Source: Spirochaetaceae bacterium (lineage in GTDB: Bacteria; Spirochaetota; Leptospiria; Leptospirales; Leptonemataceae). Taken from it: 64,000 bases of DNA. Below are positions 53,917 to 61,694 of the stretch, in pieces. The stretch's first letter is position 1; each line of letters starts with the position of its first letter. The notes under the pieces are model-generated. The model was not told where the DNA came from. It worked only from the letters and a program-made list of their open reading frames with translations, and searched no databases. The position numbers and the translations under genes are program-made. The stretch lies in the NCBI GenBank assembly GCA_002729885.1, contig PBUB01000002.1, positions 611,745 to 675,744 of the forward strand, in the 5' to 3' direction.

Positions 53917-54624
53917 CTATTGCTGAACGCATATCAGATGCAGGTTTGAGTTGTTCCAGCCTGCAGTGGTGCCTGTGTCGATGGCCTGAACGGATGTGGC
54001 GTCAGAGTAAGCGAGCCATCCATTGCTCATGGCAGTCCAGGCGTTCGCATCATTCTGTGGATACCCGGCTCCTCCCGGGCCACTCATACGTCTCCAGGTG
54101 CCATGCACTCCCGCCCAGTGCCAGGGCGATCCCGTGGCAGAGCTGAATGGATTGAGCAATGGGAATTCGAAAATTCGCAGGGCCGTGGTTGTTCCTATTG
54201 GGGCCATATCCTCGGCGCGCAAATACGTTCGATTTGCTCCAAGCACCCAGTTCGCATAGTCCGATGGATCCGACGGAGTGCAGTTTGCATTACGGCAGGC
54301 ATACCGCGGATTGGGAGCATCGGACTGAGTGCCGAGTAAGGCCTTATATGTACCAGGATAGGCAGCGGCGATGGCCTCTGTCTGGCAGATCGCATCGGCG
54401 TCGTTTACGCCGCCTCCACCACCTTGCATGTTTGCAAAATAGTTCGAGGCAGTGCGAAAAATAAGCAAGGGCCCGAGATTCGCTGCCAGCTCCGGATTCG
54501 TTTGAAGCAGAGCCATCATCAGTTCAGAGTCATCGTTTTCGGAGGTATTACTCTGAAAGGCAGGATGGGCCCAGCAAGAAATGTAGAGCGAGCAAAGTAA
54601 GATGATCAGCAGCGAAATTCGCAC
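53917..54624 (-). CDS. DUF1554 surface lipoprotein-type protein
   Basis: 235 residues. A signal sequence (MRISLLIILLCSLYISC) ends in a relaxed lipobox with Cys17. The DUF1554 domain (about 90-235) has ADAICQTEAIAAAYPGTYKALLGT, RYACRNANCTP, NWVLGANRTYLRAED and a Trp-rich WHWAGVHGTWRRM with four later cysteines likely in disulphides. DUF1554 is concentrated in Leptospira, with C-type-lectin-like features, so this is the best taxonomic clue in the window. It probably sits at the cell surface. A consensus promoter lies just upstream, giving a very short leader. Confidence 0.85.
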   Translation of the reverse strand: MRISLLIILLCSLYISCWAHPAFQSNTSENDDSELMMALLQTNPELAANLGPLLIFRTASNYFANMQGGGGGVNDADAICQTEAIAAAYPGTYKALLGTQSDAPNPRYACRNANCTPSDPSDYANWVLGANRTYLRAEDMAPIGTTTALRIFEFPLLNPFSSATGSPWHWAGVHGTWRRMSGPGGAGYPQNDANAWTAMSNGWLAYSDATSVQAIDTGTTAGWNNSNLHLICVQQ

Positions 54625-54632
54625 GACGTGTT

Positions 54633-54662
54633 AATAGACCGTTAGATATACAATTCTGTCAA
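54633..54662 (-). promoter_or_regulatory. Sigma-70-type promoter for the DUF1554 gene
   Basis: Exact TTGACA at 54662-54657, 18-bp spacer, and TCTATT (-10, four of six) at 54638-54633. Expected transcription start is about 54626, so the 5' leader would be only a few bases before the ATG at 54624. Confidence 0.5.
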
Positions 54663-55019
54663 CCGGATTGAGTATTTTTGGGCTAGCTGAATTCGTTTGC
54701 AAGGGGCAGCCCAAGAGTGCTTGATCGGCAGGCGTTCGGGTGCGTGGGTCCTTTCCGAATACCAGCATTATCCGGGCATATCGGGCATCCTTATGATTCC
54801 CATAGGCTTGGTTCAAGCCCGGGTTAACAGTGAGGCCCGGCCCAGGAGCCTGGCTCAGGTTTACCTGCGAATAGCGAATCGGAGGGAACAACTATAGTGT
54901 AATCGCCTATGGCCAGGCTGCGACGGAGATGCGCAAAATCGTTGCAAATGAAAATTCGGATTCGCACGACCCGGCCCTGGCTTTTTCTGCGAGGGCCGGG
55001 ATGTATGAAAGATCAGGCT
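54663..55019. other. Non-coding stretch with a hairpin after copA
   Basis: 357 bp between the DUF1554 promoter and the copA stop. A minus frame at 54631-54891 exists but lacks a ribosome-binding site and overlaps the promoter, so I do not call it. At 54970-55000 a perfect 9-bp inverted repeat CCCGGCCCT / AGGGCCGGG follows the copA stop and may terminate copA. Confidence 0.5.
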
Positions 55020-57236
55020 CTAACCTGCCAGTGAAGGGGTACTGGCAGATCCCTGATCACTCGAGAATCGTTGCAATCTTAGAGCGTTCAAGGTTACAGA
55101 TACAGAACTCAATGCCATTGCAGCGCCGGCCAGCCAGGGAGCCAGAAAACCCAGGGCAGCTACCGGAATGCCCAGAGTATTGTAAGCCAGGGCCCAGAAA
55201 AGATTCTGACGAACATTTTTCATGGTGGATCGCGCAAGTCTTACCAGGCGAGTGAGACCATGTAAATCGGAGCTCATGAGTGCGATATCGGCGCTCTCGA
55301 TAGCGATGTCGGATCCGCTTCCCATTGCGATTCCAATGTCGGCCGCAGCCAGAGCCGGAGCATCGTTAATCCCGTCTCCAACCATAGCTACTGTCTTGCC
55401 CCGGGCTTTTAATTCTTGAATTGCCTGTGCCTTTTCCTCTGGCTTTACCTCGGCAATATAATCGATGCCAATCTGTTCTGCGATAACGGCTGCCGTGCGA
55501 CGATTGTCACCGGTGATCATTGCCAGCTCAAGCCCCAGTTTTCGGAGTTCTTGCATGACAGGAATTGCTTCGGGACGAATTTCATCGGCGATGCCAAAGA
55601 TTCCTTCCACTTGCTGTTCCACAGAAAGCAAGACAACGGTCATACCCCGAGCTTCTAGATCTTCCACTCGTTCAGACACCGCTGCAATGTCGATATTTCT
55701 GGATTCAGTGAAGAGAGGAGATCCCACCAGGATCGTCTTTCCGGATAACGTGGCTTCAACGCCTCCACCGGGAAATACTTTGAAGTCTTCTACTGCCATC
55801 AGGTCAACATTTTCCGCTTTACCTGCCAGCAGAATGGACTGTGCCAGGGGATGTTCGCTATTTCTTTCAATCGATGCTGCCAGTGCCAGGATTTCTGGAA
55901 CAGATCTAAGTCCCGTGCTTTCGCTTATTTGTAGCTTTGGTTCACCCCGAGTTAATGTACCGGTCTTATCCAGAGCAATCACTTGCACCGACCCGGCTCG
56001 CTCGATATGCTCCCCTCCACGAAATAAAACTCCCAGTTCTGCACCGCGGCCCGATCCTGCCATGATCGATGTAGGAGTGGCCAGACCCAGAGCACAGGGA
56101 CAGGCGATGACCAGAACGGCAATGGCCTTTTCCAGTGCACCGGAAAGACTCTGTGGCTCCAGAAAGAAATACCACACCAGGAATGTGACAGCAGATGCCA
56201 GAAGAATTGTGGGTGTAAAGATTGCCGAGACTCGATCGGCGAATCTTTGAATCGGTGCTCGAACAGATTGGGCTTCGCGGACCGCCCGTACAATGCGAGC
56301 CAGGGTTGCATTGCTTCCCACTTTTTCTGTGCGAATTCGCAAAAATCCAAACTGATTGAGCGTGGAGCCGATCACAGAATCTCCAGGTTTCTTTTCTACA
56401 GGCAAGCTCTCCCCGGTAATCATGGATTCATTTACAGCGGACTCCCCCTCCAGAATGGTTCCGTCCGCTGGAATGATTTCTCCTGCTCGAACTCTCAGTA
56501 TGTCCCCTGCATGAACTTCCTCCAGCGGCAATACCATTTCACGGCCATCCCTCTCCACCAGAGCAGTGCTGGCCTGTAACTGAAGTAGCTTTCGAATGGC
56601 CGAGGATGTCCTTCCCCTGGCTCGTGCTTCCATAAGTTTGCCCAGAAGAATCAATGTGATCAGGACCGCGCTGGTTTCATAGTAGAGGCCATGGTGAGCA
56701 TTCCCTTCCAGAGTCTGATAGAGACTATAGAAGAAGGCAGCGGATGTGCCCACGGACACCAGAGTATCCATATTTGCACTTCCATCCATAATTGCGCGAA
56801 AAGCGCCTGCATAGAATCTCCATCCAATTATAAACTGAACCGGAGCTGCCAGAGTCAGCTGAAGCCAGGGATTCATGAGCCACTCTGGAACAGGAAGAAA
56901 CTCCAGTCCGAGATGAGCCCCCATTGTATAGGCAAGGGGTGCCGACAGCAGGACCGAAGCCAGCCAGGTCCATAGCATTCGTCTGTAGCTCCTGAGTCGT
57001 TCCTGTTCGCCGGCTTCATGGTTCGAGTCGGTTTGTTCGCGTGCGCCATATCCCAGGGAGCGAATCCTGTCGATTAGTTGAGATGTGCTGGTTCCATCCT
57101 GGAACTTCAGGGATGCGGTTTCCATGGCAAAATTTACAGTGGCGCTTTGCACCCCTGGAAATCTGGCCAATCCTTTCTCAATACGAAGTGCGCAGTTTGC
57201 GCATGTCATGCCCGTAATTTCTAGCGTCGTGTTTTT
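55020..57236 (-). CDS. copA: Copper-exporting P1B-type ATPase
   Basis: 738 residues from ATG 57236 (CAGGAAA upstream). It exports Cu+ across the inner membrane, driven by ATP. One N-terminal HMA domain has GMTCANC (Cys13, Cys16). The P1B-1 signature is complete: CPC in [13 protein letters not shown], the phospho-acceptor in [39 protein letters not shown], and the Asn/Tyr (YNTLG) and MxxSS (MALSSVS) membrane ligands, which mark copper. It is 78 bp downstream of copZ on the same strand, so likely co-transcribed. A start at 57281 is unlikely. Confidence 0.96.
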   Translation of the reverse strand, partial: KNTTLEITGMTCANCALRIEKGLARFPGVQSATVNFAMETASLKFQDGTSTSQLIDRIRSLGYGAREQTDSNHEAGEQERLRSYRRMLWTWLASVLLSAPLAYTMGAHLGLEFLPVPEWLMNPWLQLTLAAPVQFIIGWRFYAGAFRAIMDGSANMDTLVSVGTSAAFFYSLYQTLEGNAHHGLYYETSAVLITLILLGKLMEARARGRTSSAIRKLLQLQASTALVERDGREMVLPLEEVHAGDILRVRAGEIIPADGTILEGESAVNESMITGESLPVEKKPGDSVIGSTLNQFGFLRIRTEKVGSNATLARIVRAVREAQSVRAPIQRFADRVSAIFTPTILLASAVTFLVWYFFLEPQSLSGALEKAIAVLVIACPCALGLATPTSIMAGSGRGAELGVLFRGGEHIERAGSVQVIALDKTGTLTRGEPKLQISESTGLRSVPEILALAASIERNSEHPLAQSILLAGKAENVDLMAVEDFKVFPGGGVEATLSGKTILVGSPLFTESRNIDIAAVSERVEDLEARGMTVVLLSVEQQVEGIFGIADEIRPEAIPVMQELRKLGLELAMITGDNRRTAAVIAEQIGIDYIAEVKPEEKAQAIQELKARGKTVAMVGDGINDAPALAAADIGIAMGSGSDIAIESADIALMSSDLHGLTRLVRLARSTMKNVRQNLFWALAYNTLGIPVAALGFLAPWLAGAAMALSSVSVTLNALRLQRFSSDQGSASTPSLAG

Positions 57237-57314
57237 CATTGAATTTTCCTGAAAGGTGTGCAGCGATCTGCCAGAATCCATACGGAAACCCTGGATCGCT
57301 GCGACCTGATAAAT

Positions 57315-57515
57315 CTATTTAACTTCGTACCCCTCTCTATTGAGAGCCTCACGGATTTCCGCAATACCGACAGAATCATCGGAAAGAACAGCTCTTGCCT
57401 TTCCCGTCTTTAGATCTGCTTTCGCTTCCACACCCAGTTCTGCCAGTGTTTGCTCTGCGGTGTGGACACAGTGGCTGCAGCTCATTCCTTCAATCTCGAA
57501 CTCTATGGTTTTCAT
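57315..57515 (-). CDS. copZ: Copper chaperone, HMA domain
   Basis: 66 residues, a stand-alone HMA domain with GMSCSHCVHTAEQTL (Cys13, Cys16 in this frame). It carries Cu+ to CopA or to a regulator. A near-ideal AGGAGGAAAA site precedes the ATG. It is followed by copA and divergent from the cupredoxin lipoprotein across a 172-bp gap, which should hold the shared regulatory sites. Confidence 0.94.
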   Translation of the reverse strand: MKTIEFEIEGMSCSHCVHTAEQTLAELGVEAKADLKTGKARAVLSDDSVGIAEIREALNREGYEVK

Positions 57516-57581
57516 TTTTCCTCCTGCAGGCAGGCCTGATTTCTGGCCGCCTATCGCGTGGGAAAACGTCCGGGGGCCGCC

Positions 57582-57632
57582 CCGGTTACAGTTTTTTTCT
57601 GGATGAGCGAGGTTAATTCCGGTGTAACCCGG
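57582..57632. promoter_or_regulatory. Inverted repeat in the copper divergent promoter region
   Basis: CCGGTTACA (57582-57590) and TGTAACCCGG (57623-57632), imperfect inverted halves 32 bp apart, in the 172-bp gap between copZ (minus) and the cupredoxin gene (plus). A run of seven T (57594-57600) lies between. It could be an operator; no CueR or CsoR gene is nearby. Confidence 0.4.
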
Positions 57633-57687
57633 CCCGGCGGCTTACGTTTGAAATTCAGGGGTTCGCCCTCAAAATGGAGGAAAAAAA

Positions 57688-58218
57688 ATGAAACGATTAA
57701 CGATATTGATTCTGCTTGCTCTGGGAATTGTAACCTGTAGGGAGTCAGGCGAGCAAAGGTCAGACGAAAACGGACCTCAGCTGGTTTCGTCTGCAAACGA
57801 TGTGCATCGGATTTCTATTGTAGCTTCGGAAATGAATTTCAGCCCCGCTCGAGCGGAGGTTATGGCCGGAAGCGATGTGATTGTGGAATTAAAGAATGAA
57901 GGAACGGTGTTGCATGACTGGAATATGAAGAGACCGGAAAACGAAGTTGATGACCATGACTTCCCGAACAGCCAAACCGCCAGTAATGCTTCAAAGCATA
58001 TTTCACTGGACCCGGCAAACCATGAAAACCACGGAAACCCCGCGGATCAATCCGACCATAACCATGAAATGCGATCAGGTGAAGTTCATTTAATGGCAAA
58101 GTCAGGTGAGATAAGTAATATTAAGTTTCGCGCAGAGAAACCCGGGATTTATGAATTCTATTGCTCGGTTCCCGGACATAGAGAAGCGGGAATGGTAGGT
58201 GTTCTCTATGTAAAATAG
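57688..58218 (+). CDS. Cupredoxin-domain lipoprotein with His-rich insert
   Basis: 176 residues (GGAGGA upstream). A signal sequence ends LALGIVTC, a relaxed lipobox. A cupredoxin fold follows: MNFSPARAEVMAGSDVIVELKNEG, His in LHDWNM, and the copper-site end YEFYCSVPGHREAGMVG supplying Cys, His and Met of a type 1 copper site. Between the first His and the last strand is a linker of about 60 residues rich in His, Asp and Asn (HENHG, SDHNHEM), likely binding extra metal. It probably binds copper in the periplasm, complementing the CopA exporter. Confidence 0.85.
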   Translation: MKRLTILILLALGIVTCRESGEQRSDENGPQLVSSANDVHRISIVASEMNFSPARAEVMAGSDVIVELKNEGTVLHDWNMKRPENEVDDHDFPNSQTASNASKHISLDPANHENHGNPADQSDHNHEMRSGEVHLMAKSGEISNIKFRAEKPGIYEFYCSVPGHREAGMVGVLYVK

Positions 58219-58274
58219 ACCGACGGACCATCCTCGATTACGAATTTCTGGAAGCGAGAGGACAGGCTTGGTTA

Positions 58275-58808
58275 TTACCCTTTCTTGCAGGTGCAATCCA
58301 GGCAACCGTGGTCTGCGCAGGTTCTGCAGGTCTGCTCCAGCCTTTCTTTAAGCTGCTGCCTCGCTCGATGTCGACGAACCTTCAAATTGTTTCGCTCGAT
58401 GCCCAGTCGAGCGGCAGCGCTTTCCGGATCTTCATGCCCAAGTTCCAGCTTTTCGATCATTTCACGGTACTCGGGCTTAAGTGCCGGCAGCAGTTCCATA
58501 AAGCATTCGCAAAGTTCCTTTTCTACTTCCTCAAAGTCTCCTTCAGACAATGTGGCAGCCACAGAATCAATGCGACGGTCTTCTGCGGCGTTTCGTCGGT
58601 ATTGATCAATGATTGCATTTCTGAGCACGCGGTAGAACCACGAAAGCATTTGTTCTTCCTCTTGAATGTCCGGAGCCTTTCGAATGGCTCGAAGCAAAGC
58701 TTCCTGGAAGAGGTCTTCTGCAAGATCCGGATCACCCAGCCGACTCCGCACAAATGCCAGCAATTTTCCTCTATGTCGTAGCAGTACGTCCACGAGCTCT
58801 TTTTCCAT
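58275..58808 (-). CDS. ECF-type RNA polymerase sigma factor with cysteine-rich C-terminal tail
   Basis: Up to 177 residues. Region 2 (about 10-80) has DPDLAEDLFQEALLRA and WFYRVLRNAIIDQYRR; region 4 (about 105-155) has ALKPEYREMIEKLEL and RLGIERNNLKVRRHRAR. The tail CRTCADHGCLDCTC is a C-x2-C-x4-C-x2-C-x-C cluster, as in ECF sigma factors whose tails bind metal directly (for example CorE), which lack an anti-sigma. It converges on the cupredoxin gene beside copA/copZ, so copper sensing is plausible but inferred. No ribosome-binding site precedes ATG 58808; a TATAAA ends right at it, so GTG 58793 is an alternative start. Confidence 0.85.
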   Translation of the reverse strand: MEKELVDVLLRHRGKLLAFVRSRLGDPDLAEDLFQEALLRAIRKAPDIQEEEQMLSWFYRVLRNAIIDQYRRNAAEDRRIDSVAATLSEGDFEEVEKELCECFMELLPALKPEYREMIEKLELGHEDPESAAARLGIERNNLKVRRHRARQQLKERLEQTCRTCADHGCLDCTCKKG

Positions 58809-58930
58809 ATTTTATAGCAGCCGGGCGCATCGGCCGGGGCGTCCAGCAAAAGTTCGGGACTTCTTTTCGAAAACTGAATTGATTCTGATTACCTGGTGTT
58901 ATTAATTCGCCGCAGCGCCGCTTCTCGTAA

Positions 58931-58960
58931 ATATTGATTCCGATTGATTCCGATTGATTT
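58931..58960. repeat. 10-bp direct repeats upstream of the methyltransferase
   Basis: Three near-identical units of (C/T)GATTGATTC in tandem with exactly 10-bp spacing (one helical turn), 38 bp upstream of the start. They could be repeated protein-binding sites. Confidence 0.6.
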
Positions 58961-58998
58961 TCGAAGACGTTTTTGATATGGTCTCTTCGGGGGAAGAA

Positions 58999-59625
58999 AT
59001 GAATAGATGGGAAGAACATTATACAGCCGGTGAAATGCCCTGGGATACCGGTGTTCCGGATCATAACCTGGTTTCGGTTGTTGCAGACGGGCGGATTCTG
59101 CCCGGAAAAACTCTGGAAATTGGATGCGGGACCGGCACAAACTCTCTCTGGTTGAGCAACGGTGGTTTTCAGGTTCTGGGTATTGATATTGCTCCTACAG
59201 CCATTGAAATGGCGCGAAGTAAAGCGGAAGGAAGAACAAATCCGGATTTTCGCTGCATGGACTTTCTGGAAGAGGATTTTTCTTCCGACCAATTTGACTT
59301 TGTCTTGGATCGAGGGACCTTTCATACATTCGATGCGCCGGAGATCCGAATGGACTTCGCCCACCGTGTGGCCGATCTGTTGACTCCTGGCGGTTTGTGG
59401 TTGAGTCTAATTGGAAGCACGGAAGGACCTGCTCGGGAGCACGGCCCTCCCAGACGAAACGCCCGGAACATAGTTGATGCGCTGGAACCGGTGCTTGAGA
59501 TCGCTGAGCTACGTAGCTCAGCGTTTGGTGCAGACAATCCAGCAGAGGACCCGGCATGGATGGCATGGGTTTGTATTGCCAGAAAGAGAACTGAACCTGC
59601 TCAACCGCCCAGCTCCCATGGTTGA
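58999..59625 (+). CDS. SAM-dependent methyltransferase (class I)
   Basis: 208 residues from ATG 58999 (GGGGGAAG upstream). SAM-binding motif I is TLEIGCGTGTNSLWL, with VLGIDIAPTAIEMAR next and FDFVLDRGTFHTF at motif II. The N-terminus WEEHYTAGEMPWDTGVPD matches thiopurine/tellurite-type small methyltransferases. The late PRRNARNIVDALEPV segment may shape the substrate pocket. The substrate is unknown; members act on thiols, metalloids or small metabolites. Proximity to the copper locus may be coincidental. Confidence 0.85.
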   Translation: MNRWEEHYTAGEMPWDTGVPDHNLVSVVADGRILPGKTLEIGCGTGTNSLWLSNGGFQVLGIDIAPTAIEMARSKAEGRTNPDFRCMDFLEEDFSSDQFDFVLDRGTFHTFDAPEIRMDFAHRVADLLTPGGLWLSLIGSTEGPAREHGPPRRNARNIVDALEPVLEIAELRSSAFGADNPAEDPAWMAWVCIARKRTEPAQPPSSHG

Positions 59626-59720
59626 TGCCACGTGCGAATTCCACAGGGCAAAAGCTCCGGTCCCGGCGACTCCAATTAAACTCATTCCCGGGAGCAAAGT
59701 CTTGCCCTGAAACAGAGCAG

Positions 59721-59972
59721 ATGCAAAACTATGCCATGGCATGGGAAAACGAAGTTGATGGACTGAAGAAAAGGGTAGGGAAACTGGAAAGGACCGTGGA
59801 GTTCCTGCTGCGCGAACTAAAGTTGGAATACGTCGATGATCCTGCGGCCGGCGCTCATCCGGAAGTTCTGCGGCTGCTTAACGAAGGGAAGGAAACGGAA
59901 GCAGTCATGAAATACAGAGAAATAACAGGCGCTTCACTGGCGGATGCGAAGAGAGCAGTGCAAAGAATGTAG
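59721..59972 (+). CDS. Stand-alone ribosomal L7/L12 C-terminal-like domain protein
   Basis: 83 residues from ATG 59721. An N-terminal coiled coil (KKRVGKLERTVEFLLRELKL) precedes VLRLLNEGKETEAVMKYREITGASLADAKRAVQRM, which follows the pattern of the bL12 C-terminal domain (Ile-x-x-x-Arg...Thr-Gly-x-x-Leu-x-x-Ala-Lys-x-x-Val). The canonical L12 N-terminal dimerisation domain is replaced. It could dock on translational GTPases, but this is only a structural analogy. GAGCAG is a weak ribosome-binding site. Confidence 0.6.
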   Translation: MQNYAMAWENEVDGLKKRVGKLERTVEFLLRELKLEYVDDPAAGAHPEVLRLLNEGKETEAVMKYREITGASLADAKRAVQRM

Positions 59973-60192
59973 GGTAGCTGGTGGAAAATTACATTAATGA
60001 ATGCAAGATTCTGATTCTCGAGAGAAGAGGTCAAGAATACTGGAGGATCGCATTGGCCGCTTCCACAAGGGGGATCCCGCATATTCCGCGTTCGGGCGCT
60101 CGCTTTGGGCGCGCAGTCGATCCATTTTTTTTAGGGAAACTCAACATTGGCCTGGCTGAGGCCGTGCTCTAACAAGTAGAGGAGGAATGACA

Positions 60193-60822
60193 ATGCAGCT
60201 AAACATGCCCGAAGCAACCGACAATGCGCTGGCTATTCTGCGAAGTGGTGCAAATTTTCAATGGTACGTCATCGCACTTCTGGCGTTGACGGTTTACGTT
60301 TATACGAACGAGTACTCGAAGGGTAACTGGAAGGGGATTGCTGCTGGGCTCTCGCTCTACATGGTGCACTGGCTGTCTGAGATCGCCAATGCTTTGATCC
60401 AGCATTTTAGCGGTCATGCCCTCTGGACGGTGCCCACTGGAACGGCTTTCCTGATTCTTGTGGGGGTGGGTATTGAACTCAGTTTCATGTTTTCGATTGC
60501 AGGCGTGGTGCTTTCAAAGCTCCTCCCCGAGGATCCGGGGGTGCGTATCCTTGGAATCCCCAATCGCATCGCGCTAGCCCTGGGAAACGCTGCCTTCTTT
60601 TCTATTATAGAGATCTTCCTCGCGAAGACTCCGACTTTTGTCTGGGTCTACCCCTGGTGGGGATCGCTCCCCGTATTTGTAACCGTTTACATTCCCTTCT
60701 TTGTGGTCTCCTTTCTGTGCCACGACTGGCCGCCCCGTCGCCAGGTAATTCTCATCGGCTCGTTGTTCGGGCTAAACGTGGTGCTCATGGTGGTCTTTGC
60801 TGGCATACTGGGCTGGATCTGA
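60193..60822 (+). CDS. Polytopic membrane protein of unknown function
   Basis: 209 residues with about six membrane segments: ANFQWYVIALLALTVYV, AAGLSLYMVHWLSEIANAL, AFLILVGVGIELSFMFSIAGVVL, IALALGNAAFFSIIEIFL, LPVFVTVYIPFFVVSFL and a C-terminal segment. ATG 60193 is chosen because the strong GGAGGA at 60181 is six bases upstream; ATG 60187 would abut it. A Glu in SFMFSIAG vicinity and a His-Trp in the second segment are possible functional residues. No family is recognised. Confidence 0.65.
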   Translation: MQLNMPEATDNALAILRSGANFQWYVIALLALTVYVYTNEYSKGNWKGIAAGLSLYMVHWLSEIANALIQHFSGHALWTVPTGTAFLILVGVGIELSFMFSIAGVVLSKLLPEDPGVRILGIPNRIALALGNAAFFSIIEIFLAKTPTFVWVYPWWGSLPVFVTVYIPFFVVSFLCHDWPPRRQVILIGSLFGLNVVLMVVFAGILGWI

Positions 60823-61220
60823 GACGGTCGTAAACGTTCTGTAGATACCATTCTACCTGCCTTTCTGAAGAAGGGCAGGCAGCGAAAGCTCCTATATTCG
60901 GGCGGAAACCGAAGTGCGGTATGCTTCCCTGCAGACAGGTGAAAGTGGAGAGATCTGGGATGAGCGCTACGAAAGATCAAGGGATACCGGTTGATCTATT
61001 ACAGAGCTTGATCGGCAGAATGGTCTGAATTATCCTAACTACGGTCGATTTTTTAATTTCGTCAGCTCGCGCGCTCCGCCTACGGCTTCGCGAACGAACC
61101 CAAAGAACCGGTGAAGATTGCTACGCAATCTTTTATAGGCTCCTGCCGCCTTGCAGTTGCCGGGTTCTCACCCCCCGGTCTCCTCATCAGAGACCGTTCG
61201 GCCGCTTGCCGGGGGGCCAC
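60823..61220. other. Gene-free stretch with GC-rich hairpins
   Basis: No open frame with a ribosome-binding site is visible. It holds CTGCC / GGCAG after the membrane-protein gene (a weak terminator) and, at 61171-61216, CCCCCCGG pairing perfectly with CCGGGGGG around an inner GGTCTC / GAGACC hairpin. A looser version of this outer pairing recurs upstream of unit B. Confidence 0.55.
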
Positions 61221-61320
61221 CGATTGAATGTCGTATCGATCGTGAGGCCAAGGATGGCCGAACGTCTGGCAGTCGAGCCAGGAAGGCTCGCCTGCCAGAC
61301 TCGATGCGATATTCAATCGG
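61221..61320. repeat. Structured 100-nt element, copy A
   Basis: Outer stem: 61221-61239 pairs with 61301-61319 over 19 positions (two G-T wobbles). Inside are a short GGCC-type hairpin (about 61246-61259) and a hairpin at 61264-61300 with arms GTCTGGCAG / CTGCCAGAC and inner arms CGAGCC / GGCTCG. This is a three-way junction. It ends next to a 16-nt copy of the tRNA-Ser 3' end. Confidence 0.8.
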
Positions 61321-61338
61321 AGAGGGGGGGATTACTCG

Positions 61339-61427
61339 CGGCTCCCCGCCGCTCGTGTTCCGAAATGTGCGCGAAACTCGCCGTGATCTGCTCGTTTCGC
61401 GAATTCTAGTGTGTGTCTATGACACAC
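61339..61427. other. Run of three hairpins between the two structured copies
   Basis: Perfect stems: GCGGC / GCCGC near 61338-61352, CGCGAAAC / GTTTCGCG at 61370-61401, and GTGTGTC / GACACAC at 61411-61427 (three-base loop). Nearby GCGGAATCGAACC resembles a decayed tRNA T-arm. No coding frame is visible. Confidence 0.55.
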
Positions 61428-61510
61428 GGCGGAATCGAACCTTCGGGGGTTCCTCATCTCCCCCCTCACCTGACTAAAATTCGTTCGGCCACATTGCTGG
61501 GGGGGGTACT

Positions 61511-61610
61511 CGATTGAATATGGTATCGAAAAGTGAGGCCAGGACGGCCGAACGTCAGGAAGTCGAGCCAGGAGGGCTCGCCTTCCTGACTCGATGCGAT
61601 ATTCAATCGG
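61511..61610. repeat. Structured 100-nt element, copy B, abutting tRNA-Ser
   Basis: Same length as copy A with about 88 percent identity by eye. The inner hairpin arms are GTCAGGAAG / CTTCCTGAC (61554-61562 with 61582-61590). Two positions differ from copy A in the 5' arm and both partners in the 3' arm change to match, keeping every pair. It overlaps the tRNA 3' end by three bases. Confidence 0.8.
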
Positions 61611-61694
61611 AGAGGGGGGGATTCGAACCCCCGGTGGGTGTTACCCCACACTTGCTTTCCAAGCAAGCACCTTAAACCGCTCGGACACCTCTCC
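61608..61694 (-). tRNA. tRNA-Ser (anticodon GGA)
   Basis: Minus strand, 87 nt. Acceptor GGAGAGG / CCTCTCC, anticodon arm CTTGC-TTGGAAA-GCAAG with anticodon GGA, long variable arm GTGGG / CCCAC (class II), T-arm GGGGG-TTCGAAT-CCCCC, discriminator G. CCA is not encoded (ATT follows), so it must be added by CCA nucleotidyltransferase. It reads UCC and UCU codons. Confidence 0.97.

Noticed and set aside
54631-54891. 86-codon minus frame upstream of the DUF1554 gene
   Set aside because: No ribosome-binding site, no recognisable composition, and its 3' end overlaps a good promoter for the next gene.
59981-60172. 63-codon plus frame before the membrane protein
   Set aside because: No ribosome-binding site, no conserved features, composition unlike the neighbouring genes.
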